Assembly (NCBI GenBank): GCA_947069175.1
Contig: CAMTDV010000007.1
Span: 47,458,181-47,522,180 of the forward strand
DNA from: Scalesia atractyloides
Lineage: Eukaryota > Streptophyta > Magnoliopsida > Asterales > Asteraceae
Direction: 5' to 3'
Length of the DNA stretch: 64,000 nucleotides
Shown here: positions 44,902 through 56,208 of the stretch, piece after piece
How positions within the stretch are numbered: position 1 is the first letter of the stretch
How the letters are laid out: each line of letters opens with the position of its first letter
Notes under the pieces: model-generated
Database searches by the model: none
Told to the model about the DNA's origin: nothing
Seen by the model: the letters and a program-made list of their open reading frames with translations, nothing else
Position numbers and translations under genes: made by a program

Positions 44902-46448
44902 ATGTCCTCAACCCCAGTTGCTGAAGTTGTTGAGCCTTCATCGAAACCGGAGCGCAATTTTCATCGAAGACTGTGGGAGCGGGCCCGCAGGGTGGCCGCC
45001 ATAATTGAGGCAGACGCATTGGGAGACGACACACTTCACGAGGTTTACATAGAAATGGCAGACGAAGAGGAAACGAGGGTCTTAAACGACATAGGAAAAC
45101 CTTCACTTGAGGGTTTACCTGCGAGCATCAATGCACCCACAATAAATAATAATAATTTCGAGATCAAATCTAGCACCATTTCGATGCTGCAGAATGCGGT
45201 TCAGTTTTATGACAAGGATCATGAGGATCCTAGTGTCCATATCGCGGGGTTTCTGGAGGTTTGTGCCACATTCACCATTCGTGATGCATCATCGGATGCA
45301 ACACGTCTTCGGCTCTTTCCGTTCTCTTTACGTGATGGAGCTAAAGAGTGGCTTCTTTCACTTCCAGCTGGATCTATCACTACGTGAATCAATTAGCTGA
45401 GAAGTTCCTTCAGAAATATTTTCCCCCAGAGAAAATTGTTCGGTTAAGAACCAAGATTCTTAACTTCCGTCAGGACGATGATGAGCCCCTCTGTGAGGCG
45501 TGGGAGCGTTTTAAAGAGCTCATGAGAAAGGTCCCACACCACGGGTTGCCCAAGTGGCAACAATGTCAGATCTTCTACCATAGTTTGGATGGTCAAGGGT
45601 AGATGATGGTCGATACATATTCAGGCGGAGATATAGGCACGAAAAATGCCAACGAGGCATTTGAGATCTTAGAGAAATGGGCCTTGAAGAATCGGACACA
45701 GTAGCCATCACGAGGGAAGAGTTCTAGACAGGGAGTTCATAACGTGAATGACTTCACCGCCATCACAGCACGAATGGATGCCTTATCTTCAAAGTTTGAT
45801 CGAGTGATGGAGATCCACTCGAGTTCCTCGAGTGGGGGAGCATATCATGTAGGCAAATTTCCGGCTGCAGAGGTGTCGCACGAGCATGTAGATTTTATGG
45901 GAAACCAGTATCGTCCTCAGCATAATCCCTACAGCAATACTTACAATCCGGGGTGGAAGAATCGCCCAAATTTCAGTTGGAAGTCTGAAGCGCCAAATCA
46001 GCATCCACCCGGATTCGCTCCACGCCCCCCAGCTCCTGGAGGATACAGTGCACCTCGGCCTCAGCAGATGCCTTCCACTAATGAACCTAGTGTTCAGGAC
46101 ATGTTTAGTCGACTCTTAGCTGGTCAAAATTCTCAAAGAGTCGAAAATGAAAAGCGCTTCAAGGAGTATGACGGTCGTTTCACGAGGCACGAGAGTGAGT
46201 TGAGAAGCCAAAAGGCTTCCATGCAGACCATTGAAAACCAAGTTGGTCAGATTGCAAAGATGTTGTCCAAGAGACAGCAAGGGGGCCTTCCATGTAACAC
46301 AGAGCCAAATCCGAAAGCTACTGCAAAGGTCATCACGTTGAGAAGCGGCAAGATCGCTGAGCCCGTCACTTCGGTTGTTCCGAGTAAGCCGGTTGGCGAT
46401 GAGATTATTGAGGAGATTGAGACTGAGTCTCGGGAGAGGTGCAACTGA
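44902..46448 (+). pseudogene. Athila Gag, frameshifted
   Basis: The start is the ATG at 44902 (MSSTPVAEVVEPSSKPE). Frame 1 runs to 45387 with FEIKSSTISMLQNAVQF, HIAGFLEVCATF and LRLFPFSLRDGAKEWLLSLPAGSITT, then a one-base loss creates a stop. Frame 45348-45602 continues with LAEKFLQKYFPP and LCEAWERFKELMRKVPHHGLP. A third frame, 45744-46448, has a serine-rich start, a long proline/glutamine/asparagine region (NPYSNTYNPGWKNRPNFSW) and a coiled-coil-like end (FTRHESELRSQKASMQTIENQVGQ). No zinc knuckle is seen. Confidence 0.8.
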
Positions 46449-46459
46449 GGCGAGACCCA

Positions 46460-47757
46460 GCAAGTACAGCACGTCCCAAGGAGCCAGTGAGAGATATGTC
46501 CCTCTCGTTCCATATCCAGGGAGGTTGAAGAAGCAGAGGATAGAAGAACACTACGGTAAATTCCTTGAGCTTTTCAAGCAACTTCATATAAATCTACCAT
46601 TTGTCGAGGCACTTGCTCAAATCCCTAAGTATGCCAAGTTTCGGAAGATATTTTATCTAACAAAAAGAAACTTGAGGAGCTTTCGCATGTGACCTTGAAC
46701 GAGGAGTGTTCAGCAGTTCTTCAGAACAAGCTACCACAGAAAATGAGTGATCCCGGGAGTTTTACCATGCTTGATTGGTAGTTTGTTAGTCAGCAATGCA
46801 CTAGCTGATCTTGGAGCCAGCATAAACCTCATGCCTTATGCGGTTTTTGCTAAGCTGGACTTAGGAGAGCCAAAACCCACTCGTATGAGCATTCAGCTAG
46901 CCGATCGTTCAGTGAAGTACCCTCGAGGTATAGTTGAGAATATGCTAGTGAAGATCGAAAAGTTTGTCTTTCCTGTTGATTTTGTGATCTTTGACATAGA
47001 TGAGGACAAAAGTGTTCCTCTCACCTTAGGTAGGCCATTCCTTACCACTGCTCGAGCATTGATCGATGTCTGCACCGGCAGACTTACTCTTAGGGTGGAC
47101 GATGAAGAAGTGACCTTTGATATAGGAAAATCCATGCAGCATCCACAAAGTCATGATGATACACTCTACTTTATCAAGACTATTGACACATATGTGAGTG
47201 ACCATCTTCATAGCACGTTTGAGGAGGAAGTTGTGGACACACAGCTAATTGGAGGAGAGACTTTTGGTTCGCCTGCTATGGTCCAGTCTGCTGAAGAGAT
47301 GACCTGTCTGATAGGTCATGTGGCTCCCCCACGTACTGAGGTTTTTGAAGTGGTGGATCGCATTGCTGAGCCTAAAGCACGCCCTTCGGTTGAGGATCCA
47401 CCCTCACTTGAGCATAAGGAACTTCAAGATCACTTGGAGTATGCTTTCTTAGAGGGTGCGACTCAACTACCCATCATCATCTCTGCTAGGTTGTCAGAAG
47501 AAGAGAAGGGTCGATTGCTTGAGGTTTTGAAGCAGCATAAAAAGGTGATAGCTTGGAAGATCATGGATATAAAAGGGATCAATCCATCTTTTTGTACCCA
47601 CAAGATCTTGATGGAGGAGGACTTCAAACCCGTAGTGCAGCATCAAAGGCGTTTAAATCCGAACATGCAGGATGTTGTGAAGAAGGAGGTCATCAAATTG
47701 CTTGATGCAGGTCTGATATACCCGATTTCTGATTCACCTTGGGTTAGTCCTGTGTAG
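46460..47757 (+). pseudogene. Athila protease and start of RT
   Basis: Frame 46375-46692 covers the linker after Gag (KKQRIEEHYGKFLELFKQLHINLPFVEALAQIPKYAKF). Frame 46747-47757 contains the aspartic protease with ALADLGASINLMPYAVFAKL (active-site D), RPFLTTARALIDVCTG, then a long linker and the RT lead-in (INPSFCTHKILMEEDFKPVVQHQRRLNP, VIKLLDAGLIYPISDSPWVSPV). It ends at a TAG (47755-47757) where related proteins continue directly with VVPKKGG; a single C to T change from CAG would explain it. Confidence 0.85.
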
Positions 47758-48960
47758 GTGGTCCCAAAGAAAGGAGGGATGACAGTGGTGACCAATGAGA
47801 AGAACGAGTTGATTCCCACTCATACTGTCACCGGGTGGAGAGTTTGCATTGATTATCGCAAACTCAATGATGCCACGAGGAAAGATCATTTTCCTCTTCC
47901 TTTCATTGATCAGATGTTAGAGAGGCTTTCAGGGAGGATGTTTTATTGTTTCCTTGACTGTTTCTCTGGCTATTTTCAGATTCCCATCTCTCCTGAGGAT
48001 CTGGAGAAGACGACATTCACATGTCCCGATGGCACAATTTGCCTACCGGCGAATGCCCTTTGGACTGTGCAATGCCTCGGCCACGTTTCAAGGATGCATA
48101 TTTTTCACGATATGATCGAGGATTCCATGGAGGTCTTCATGGAAGATTTTTCTGTTTTCGGGAGTTCTTTGATCATTGTCTCGGAATCTGAAGAGGATGT
48201 TGGCGGCCGACGTGAGGAGGCCAATCTGGTGTTGAACTGGGAAAAATGCCACTTCATGGTGAAGGAGGGAATTGTGCTTGGGCACAAGATTTCGCTAGGC
48301 GGGGCTCGAGGTTGATCGGGCCAAAGTTGAGACTATCTCTAAGCTCCCGCCGCCCACATCCGTGAAATCTATTAGGAGCTTTCTTGGTCATGCAGGTTTC
48401 TACCGGCGATTCATAAAGGATTTTTCCAAAATCGCCCGTCTGATGACCCAGCTTCTAGAGAAGGATGCCCAGTTTGTTTTCTCCGAAGATGCCTAAAGGC
48501 ATTCGAGCTGTTAAAGGATAAGTTGGTGAATGTCCCAGTCATGGTAGCGCCCGACTGGGAATTACCGTTTGAATTGATTCCGATGCGAGTGACTTTGCAG
48601 TTGGGGCCGTCTTGGGTTAGAGGAGAGATAAGCATTTTCACCCGATTTACTATGCGCGCAAGACCTTAAACAACGCTCAGGAGCATTACACCACGACTGA
48701 GAAAGAGCTCCTAGCAGTGGTCTTCGCGTTCGACAAGTTTTGATCTTATCTCATCCTCTCCAAGACCATAGTGTACAGGACCATGCAGCTCTGCGGTATC
48801 TATTTGGCAAGAAAGATGCCAAACCTAGGCTGATACGATGGATTCTTTTACTGTAGGAGTTCGACATCGAGATCCGTGATAAGAAGGGGGCCGAAAATCT
48901 GGCGGCTGATCATTTTCCCGTCTTGAGCATTGCGAGGGAAAAGAAGTTCATGGGGCCAAC
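47758..48960 (+). pseudogene. Athila reverse transcriptase and RNase H
   Basis: In frame with the preceding segment but after the stop: VVPKKGGMTVV, RVCIDYRKLNDATRKDHFPLPFIDQML, FSGYFQIPISPEDLEKTTF, and the active-site box reading FMEDFSVFG (the usual FMDD has become FMED). The frame ends at 48315. Beyond it, broken frames give the RT thumb (RSFLGHAGFYRRFIKDF) and RNase H traces (FHPIYYARKTLNNAQEHYTTTEKELLAVVFAFDKF) with stops. Confidence 0.8.
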
Positions 48961-48984
48961 ATCAATGACAATTTTCCCCATGAG

Positions 48985-50290
48985 TTTCTTATGAGGATCG
49001 AGACAAATGACGACTCCCCATGGTTTGCTGACATCGCAAACTACTTAGCTAGCGGCATCCTGATCAAAGGGATGACCTTTCAGCAAAAGAGAAATTTTTT
49101 TGCAGATGTCAAGTACTACCTATGGGATGACCCCTATCTATTCAGGGCGGGTGCGGATCAGATGATCCGACGCTGCGTGCACGGCAATGAGGCGAGGGAC
49201 ATCCTTCACCACTTTCCACGATGGACCTACGGGAGGTCACCATGGGGCAAATAATACCGCCAAGAAGGTGTTTGATGCTGGATTCTTCTGGCCTTCCATC
49301 TTTAAGGACGCCCATGAGTTCGTGAAATCTTGTGACGCCTGTCAAAGGGCAAGCAATATTTCTGCACGCCATGAGATGCTGCAAAAGGGCATTCAAGTCT
49401 GCGAGGTTTTTGACGTTTGGGGTCTGGACTTTATGGGACCTTTTCCGACTTCCTTCGGAAACCGATACATCCTAGTCGCGGTCGACTATGTTTCAAAGTG
49501 GGCGGAAGCGCAAGCTCGGCCCACCAACGATGCTAGGGTGGTGGTCAAATTTCTGAAGAAGTTGTTCGCCGCTTTGGTGCTCCTAAGCGCTAATCAGTGA
49601 CCGGGGGACACACTTCTGTAATGCTCAATTGGAAAAAGCTGTGGGGTGCAACATCGGTTTTCCACACCATACCACCCACAGACTAGTGGGCAAGTCGAGG
49701 TCACAAACCGGGGCATTAAGCGCATATTGGAGATGACGGTGAACGCCAGCCGTAAGGACTGGTCTGAAAGATTGGATGATGCACTGTGGGCCTTCCGAAT
49801 GGCCTACAAGACTCCTATAGGCTACTCCATTTAAGTTAGTCTATGGGAAGTCTTGTCATCTCCCTGTTGAGCTCGAGCACAAGGCATACTGGGCCTTGAA
49901 AACAGTTAACCTCGACATGGCAGCTGCGAGCGAAAACAGGTTTGTGCAGATCCATGAGATCGAAGAGCTCCGAAATGATGCATATGAGAGCTCCAAGCTA
50001 AGGAACGTACTAAGACGCTCCACGACTCCCACCTGAAGGACAAGAAGGAATTCTGGGTGGGTGATCGGGTCTTTTTATATAACTCGCGTCTCAAGCTGTT
50101 CCATGGCAAGCTTAAGTCTCGTTGGTCAGGTCCTTACACGGTTCGGTCGGTGTTTCCCTACGGAACAGTGGAAATAGGCCATGAGGATGGCCGCTTATTC
50201 AAGGTCAATGGGCACAGACTGAAGTCGTATGTTGGCGGCCCAGTGGATAGGAGTGAGGAGGTTGTCACCCTCCACCCCAAGAACAAATGA
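48985..50290 (+). pseudogene. Athila integrase
   Basis: Frame 48991-49254: PWFADIANYLASG...KYYLWDDPYLFRAGADQMIRRCV. Frame 49187-49600: the HHCC finger (GGHHGANNTAKKVFDAGFFWP...CDACQRASNIS) and core (VWGLDFMGPFPTSFGNRYILVAVDYVSKWAEA). Frame 49646-49834: STPYHPQTSGQVEVTNRGIKRILE with the catalytic glutamate. Frame 50057-50290: GDRVFLYNSRLKLFHGKLKSRWSGPYTV, the C-terminal domain, to the stop at 50288-50290. The frames are joined by frameshifts. Confidence 0.85.
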
Positions 50291-51517
50291 ATTCGGGGTG
50301 GTGAGTCTAGCTGAAGACTCGTAAATAAATTTAGCATGTTTTTGTGGTTTCAGTTGTTTTTCTATTTGGTTGCTTAGTTTCTTTTCAGGTTGCGGTTCGT
50401 CTTGGACGCGGGGGATGTTGGAACACATTGTCGATCTTCATGTATGTTAGTTCGGCTCTTTTCTTGGTAGGAAGTGTTTCATGAGTGATCCAGGTTCAAG
50501 TGACGTTTGTAATTGGGTTTTATTAAACTTTAATAAATAAAAAAATGAAAATCCAAAAAAACCGGCACTATCAACAGTGTTTGCTGGCACTGTCAAATCT
50601 GATAGTGCAGGTCCATTTGCAGAAGAAGCCCATAACCCAATGTTCTTTAAAATCTTCGAAATCCCACTTGAATCTCACAAACTCACTCAAGAATCCTCCA
50701 CGCTTCCTTCCTTCTCTCAAGAAATTTGTATTCTTTTCATCCCAAGCTTCGTTCCAGGTACGAATCTTTCCACTTTCTCTTTATAGTTGTTAAATATTTA
50801 AGGTTTGTTCTTTAAGTTAGGTTTTCTTTAAAGTTTTGAGGGCTTGGTCTAAATCGTCCGATTCAAGCCCGTTTTCGTGTTTTTTAAGTTGTTGTGCTTC
50901 ACTCTGGACCGATCTACAAAACCCCCAAGCAAAAGTGTTGAAAATCGGGGTTTTGGGTGCGTTTTAAGGGATTTTGCAGGCTGCGGTTCCGTCACGAACG
51001 GTCGTGCCAACACTTGGCAGGACCGTGCTCTTCATAAAAGAGTGATAAACTGCATCAGGAAACCTAGAAAATCATCAAGCACGATCGTGCCATCATAGGG
51101 CACGGTGCACGATCGTGCCCTTCATAAATTCTTGATGAATCTGGAAATCCTGCCCAGAAAATCATTAAGCACGATCGTGCCCTTCATAAATTCTTGATGA
51201 ATCTGGAAATCCTGCCCAGAAATTCAACAAGCACGATCGTGCCAACATTTGGCACGGTCGTGCCCTTCATAAAATTTCTAGTTTTCCCCCAAAATTCACC
51301 CAGATTCGGTCTTGCACGATAGTGCTTGAGTGTGGCACGATCGTGCTTCATGAAGAACAAAACCAGAAAACTTCATAATTTTGACATCTTCATAAAGCTT
51401 GCTGAAATAGGCTCGCACGGTCGTGCCATTATATAGCACGGTCGTGCGAGCCCGTCTGTAAACTAGTTTTTGCTGATTTTCCGCATTATAATTGCTGATT
51501 TTGTTCTATTCTTGCAG
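50291..51517 (+). other. Noncoding region before the Athila accessory ORF, possible intron
   Basis: A GGCACTATC...CAGTG / GGCACTGTC...GATAGTGC dyad lies at 50563-50610. A possible splice donor (CCAG then GTACGAAT at 50758) and an acceptor (TTCTTGCAG ending 51517, directly before ATG) would bracket a 760-nt intron that holds the palindrome array 50995-51447. This layout would let the accessory ORF be made from a spliced RNA. No ORF of note is in it. Confidence 0.5.
50995..51447. repeat. Second GCACGRYCGTGC palindrome array
   Basis: Copies or pairs lie near 50995-51028, 51079/51109, 51169, 51231/51251, 51314/51334 and 51415/51436. A 60-62-bp direct repeat (palindrome plus CCTTCATAAATTCTTGATGA and following) covers 51109-51230. 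The palindrome is the same as in the LTR U3 array, but the flanking sequence is not. Confidence 0.95.
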
Positions 51518-52850
51518 ATGAATCACCCATTTCTTCGTTTTAGCGACAATGGCAGGGAAGGGCATTGTATTGACGAAGGTTGAAAGACTATAGGCTCAGA
51601 GGCACTTAATCGAGCCTATGAGGACGCTTCAAACGGTCGATCTCGACCTACTCGGTTAGGACTGAAAGATTTGAGGAGCTTATGACCCCTCCTTGGACCC
51701 ACCTATTCGCATGGCGGAGCCCCAATATGTCGTATTAGTTATCGAGTTTTTTGCCTCGTTCAGCTTTATCTTCCCCTGCCCTGATGTTTATGAGAAAAGA
51801 AGTTGGTGTTAGTTACTGTCTGGGACGGAAGTGGCATCATCAATCGATCAGCAGGTTTGACAGATACTTGGGTTATATGAGGAGGATGAGATCGACTTCG
51901 AGTTATTTCACAGCAGTCTGCAAGAATGGGAGGCTGATACGGATAAAGCAGCATTCTGGGCTCAGATCATTGTACGGGGCCGGGCCTGGGATCCATGCCG
52001 AAGCCAAGGCCACATGGATCCTTGACCCGTTGCACCGCATCATAGAGCGCGCCATCTTCCACGTAATCGGTGGTCGGGGTGATAGCACTGGAAACATCAC
52101 CACCCACGACCTTTTCCACCTCTATTGCATCACATCGGGGTCCAACTGCAATGTCACAGTTAGTGTTGCAGAGTCCATCCAAAGGGGTATTGGGTCGACC
52201 CCCACATCGAGGATCTGTGGTGGTGCATTCGCCACCAGGTTAGCTAGGCACTACAGGGTGCGGTTGGATGATCTTACCGTAGCTTGTGATTATGGATTAC
52301 TTGATGTGGCACAGTTGACTGCCATGCATATGATTCGCAAGGTTAATGGCATCCGGAAGTTGGTGGATTGATTGGGTAGGATTTGGGACCCACTTCCTGA
52401 GGGAGAAAGTGATCCAGAAGAGGGCGATGTTGGTGGAGCCGAGGACGTGCACATGCAGGATGCTCCAGGATTCGGGCCAGGTGAGGCTGCTGGGGAGCAA
52501 ACCCTCATCTTCAGATGGGCGAAATAGGCCAGGGCTTTGGAAGCCCAAGTTGGGAGCACTTGTTTGGTGGTTTTGGTGGTGCTTACGAGCAGGGTGCGTA
52601 TGGTCCGCATGAGCCGTCTACAGTGGATCTTTGGAGAAGAATGGATGGGCTAGCGTTAGATCAGCAGGCTGTACGACATGACGTGGACTTGATCCGCGCT
52701 GAGTAGCATCGTCAGGGTAATTTTATGGAAGATATGTACGAGCAAAGTAGGCGTAGCTTCGACTGGTTATTCGGTCTCAGCAACATCTAGCAAGCTCGCT
52801 CGGTCATCCGTACACACAACCGCCGCGCACTTCACTAGGAGATCCCGGTT
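51518..52850 (+). pseudogene. Accessory ORF of the Athila-like element
   Basis: An ATG at 51518 follows the possible splice acceptor, but the frame stops after about 20 codons. The best-preserved part is 51751-52371 (206 codons) with YCLGRKWHHQ, ILDPLHRIIERAIFHVIGGRGDSTGNITTHDLFHLYCI, and ICGGAFATRLARHYRV. A weak tail (52380-52850) has acidic and glycine-rich traces. Similar sequences follow pol in Athila elements where an envelope-like ORF is described; I see no signal peptide, fusion peptide or membrane segment here. Product function unknown. Confidence 0.6.
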
Positions 52851-53265
52851 TGACCGCCGGGACGATGCCGGTCCTTCAGGATCTGGCGGCCGACCATGAT
52901 CTTGCAGCTCATGTCATACTTTCATTTGCATTTCTATGTTTGAGGGGTGTACTATTTTGGATTGCCCATACACTCCTCCGTTGTTGCTTTAAATTTCGTA
53001 CATTTTTTTTATTTTTATTTAGTGGTTTAATTTTTGAACAATGACAAGGGATTCTTGGGTTGGGTTGTTTATGGTAATCTTGATCATGTTTGTAAATGTG
53101 CAGTTTTGAGATGATATGCTAGTCGCTGGATGGTGCAGTGGTGCGTTGGAATGTTTCATATTACCTTCTTTCGCTCCATTTCTAGCCTTTGCAAACCAGG
53201 GGAGTTTTCGTATTCCCGCTTCCTCCACTGCTATACTATTGCATTGCATTATGCTCATTTTTTTG
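52851..53265 (+). other. 3' noncoding region of the Athila-like element
   Basis: T-rich sequence without a convincing gene; the small frames in it are short and unrelated to retroelement proteins. Confidence 0.5.
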
Positions 53266-53307
53266 TTGTACATCGTGGGCGATGTACAATCAAGTGTGGG
53301 GAGGTGG
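53266..53307 (+). promoter_or_regulatory. Hairpin and polypurine tract, Athila-like element
   Basis: TTGTACATCG, loop TGGG, CGATGTACAA (53266-53289) is a perfect 10-bp stem. Four bases later begins GTGTGGGGAGGTGG (53294-53307), the PPT. A-rich and (AAT)n sequence follows to the Tekay start at 53375. Confidence 0.7.
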
Positions 53308-53374
53308 TTAAGCTTGTTTATGGTTGTCCAAAAAAAAAGAAAAAAAAAGAAAGATTAATAATAATAATAATAAT

Positions 53375-56208
53375 TGTCACACCCTCAATTTCCACTTGCG
53401 GAGTTTTACCGCGAGGCGTGTGAACAAACCAGAATCTGAAACACTAGTACGTCGAACGACTCTATATGATTTGATAATACGTTTTCCAAAAATCATTTGA
53501 TTAACCAATTATCGTAGATTTTAGATTGTCTTAGTTAGTTACCAAAGTTTAGCGGAAGCATTAGTTTAAGTGGTTGAGCGGAAGCATAAAGTAAGTAGAG
53601 AAATGGGCGCCAACACAAACGCCAAAACAAATGAAAAACCCAAAACAACGTTTGTAGATGAGACTCGATAAAAGATGTCTTGTTCAATGCATGTGAGTGC
53701 ACCTAGAGCTCCTAGCGTCCTGAGAAACATGTAAAGAAACAAGTGTCAACATTAAAGATGAGTGAGTTCACAGGTTTTCATAAATTCGTTTGTTCGGTTA
53801 TGAGTTTGATTCCCCCGTTATCCCTAACCCGGGATAACGATTTAGTTCCATTATTCCCAACCCGGAATAACAATGATGTTGGTTCCATTATTCCAAACCC
53901 GGAATAATAAAGTTGTTGTTTCCATTATTCCAAACCCGGAATAATGATGATGTTGTTTCCATTATCCCTAACCCGGGATAATATAGTTGTTTCGTAATTA
54001 AGTTCAATGTTAACATATATAGGTAGCTAGCCTAAAGTGATGTCACGTAAGAGTTCGCGATCGAAGCTGACTGTTGTGCCTCCGTGTTGCCAGGCCTATC
54101 ACTGACCGTGGCGAAGTTAGGCCAAATTATTCACCCGTTGACCATACCCGGTCGGTTAGCGCGACTAGCTCGGATGGGGCTCGTCGGGCCCAGTAGTACT
54201 ACTTATAATTCCCCCGCTATTAAAACCCAATACTAACGATCCGAGAGATTGACGAGGACTTAAGTGATATAGCTGCTTAGTGACCATAATATTACATTAA
54301 CATCAACTTAGTTACCGAATAGTTATGTGACGTTAATTTCATATAACGTAAAGAGATTGAGTTGAAGAGTGTATACATGTTTCTCCCCCTGTTGTTTAAA
54401 ACCGGATAAAATTAGGGGCCGTGAACTCACCTTTAGTTGCTCGGTTAGTGTAGCAAAGAAGTTGTAAGGATGGGACCGCTAATTGCGTCCTAACAAACCA
54501 ATTGATTTCAAGTCAGTGTGTGAACACACCAATACAAATTCTACACTTAATTTACGCACAAAGTGATACACACAAACAAAATACCTAACACTCAAACATG
54601 CATGCAAGTATCCTCATGTGATCATAGTAATCAAAACAATTTATTATGAACATAATCCAATCCATGCAACACTTTGGTGCACACAATCACAAGTTATCAA
54701 ATTTCAGCTTACATACTCATAATTCAGCTGTTTTCTAGGATTTTTATAAAATAGTTCCAACGTTCCAAAAATTCCAATTATTTTACAGCAGTTGACATTT
54801 ATACTGTAGAAATTTATATAAATTTTTCAAGTCCTAAATCTTTACCAATTAACCATAAATATTAATATACTAGGCTGCAGTCAGATTCGTCGCTTTCTGA
54901 CTGCAGTCCACGGAAGAATTTATTTAAAAATCACTGATCGTCCAATTAACAAAATTCCAGTGGGAGTTGCCCGGAAATTTCCATACCTAGTTTCTGTACA
55001 AAATTCATGACTCGACTCCCTACTGATTAAAAAATCCAACTCGATAAACAACTAACAAAATTTCAGGATTTTCACAGCTTTAGTTACTGAACTTATTTGG
55101 CCACTTAAAAATATCAAACGACTTCAGAAAAATATGAATCCAGCGCCATTAGATTCGTTATTCAAATCTCTACGTTTTAGACTTCAGAAAATCCGTTTTT
55201 CGACAACTAATGACCGAGTTACAGCCAGTTGAAGTCGGCTGTAACTATAAATCAGCAAACTGTTTCAGTATTCTATCACCACTATTTCGCATAACCCGTC
55301 GATATAATGAACCTAGGCGATCAAGAACTGATTTCTCTAATCATAGATCAATACATATAACATATCCATGCAAACCCTAATCAACATCTCTAGTTTTTAT
55401 AAACAAACACAGCCTATAATTTTCAGATTTCGAACAACATCACTTGCAAACATTATTAACAAATCGGCTAACATAACCTTTCATTCAAACATACAATCCG
55501 AAAACAACAAAATCAAAACACATGTATCCGAATATGATCTTGTAACATATGATAAATTCTAATCTTTTAATGATAAGGTAAACGAACCGTGAGTGAGATG
55601 AGGAACCGGTGATCAAAGATAGTTGCGACCGAGAGGATGAAAAGAACAAGCTGCTCGCAACCGAGAAGGTGATGTAGGGCTGATCAGATCAAGATGATGA
55701 AGGAAGAGGTTGCTCGCGATCACTGGAACAAGAGTAAGGCTGTTTGCGGTCGAATAGAATGAACAAGGGATGCCGTCGGCCTCTTAGGTATTAGGGTTTT
55801 GTGTTTTTGTTTTTGTGAAGAAGACCCATGCATGTGTTTGTATATGTAGCGCAAAAAGGATCAAGAATAGGGAATGGGTTTGCGGTTTGGGCTTGTTCTC
55901 GGCCGAGAGTGGTTTGGGTTGCACGCGGCCGAAAGGACTTGGGTTGGTTTGGTTTGGGTTGCACGCGGCCGAATAGTTTGAGTTTAAGGTTTAAAACTTG
56001 GTTAACTCCTAGAGTCACAAGGAATCGAGGTTGGTTCGTTTCGCGGTTCGGTTTGGTTCGTCTACATATTTACTATAAATATTTTATAACTAAAACAATC
56101 ACATAATCGCACATTACGTATTCACTAACTCGTACACATTTAATACGTAGCATACAATTTATTCGACAAGTATTGCGTTTAAGTTATCCGAAAAACCGGG
56201 ATGTCACA
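53375..56208 (-). mobile_element. 3' LTR of the Tekay element
   Basis: The plus strand starts TGTCACACCC and ends GGGATGTCACA. In element sense it reads TGTGACATCC...GGGTGTGACA, 2834 bp. A possible minus-strand TATA element (CATATACAAA) is near 55838-55847. An alternative inner end at 56433 is possible, because TGTCACAT.ATCCCCATG recurs there. The copy in the 5' LTR lies outside the window, so this cannot be resolved here. The 64-codon frame at 55368-55562 is not a gene. Confidence 0.85.
53816..53982. repeat. Five-hairpin array in the Tekay LTR
   Basis: Inverted repeats with 7-9-bp stems and 6-nt loops lie at 53816-53839 (CGTTATCCC/GGGATAACG), 53851-53870 (TTATTCC/GGAATAA), 53887-53908 and 53924-53945 (ATTATTCC/GGAATAAT), and 53961-53982 (ATTATCCC/GGGATAAT). 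Stem differences are paired on both arms. The second LTR repeats the array at 62668-62833. Confidence 0.95.

Larger units (their letters stand above)
42890..53374 (+). mobile_element. Athila-like Ty3/gypsy element with accessory ORF
   Basis: On the plus strand: 5' LTR (about 42890-44678), tRNA-Asp PBS, gag, pol (protease, RT, RNase H, integrase), noncoding region with palindrome array, accessory ORF and PPT (53294-53307). The 3' LTR is missing because the Tekay element begins at 53375, just after the PPT. Gag wording (FEIKSSTISMLQNAVQF, RLRLFPFSLRDGAKEWL) and the protease box ADLGASINLMP are Athila signatures. All reading frames are broken. Confidence 0.8.

Noticed and set aside
52290..52612. 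Minus frame of 106 codons and plus frame of 88 codons
   Set aside because: Overlap the decayed Athila accessory ORF in other frames without recognisable content.
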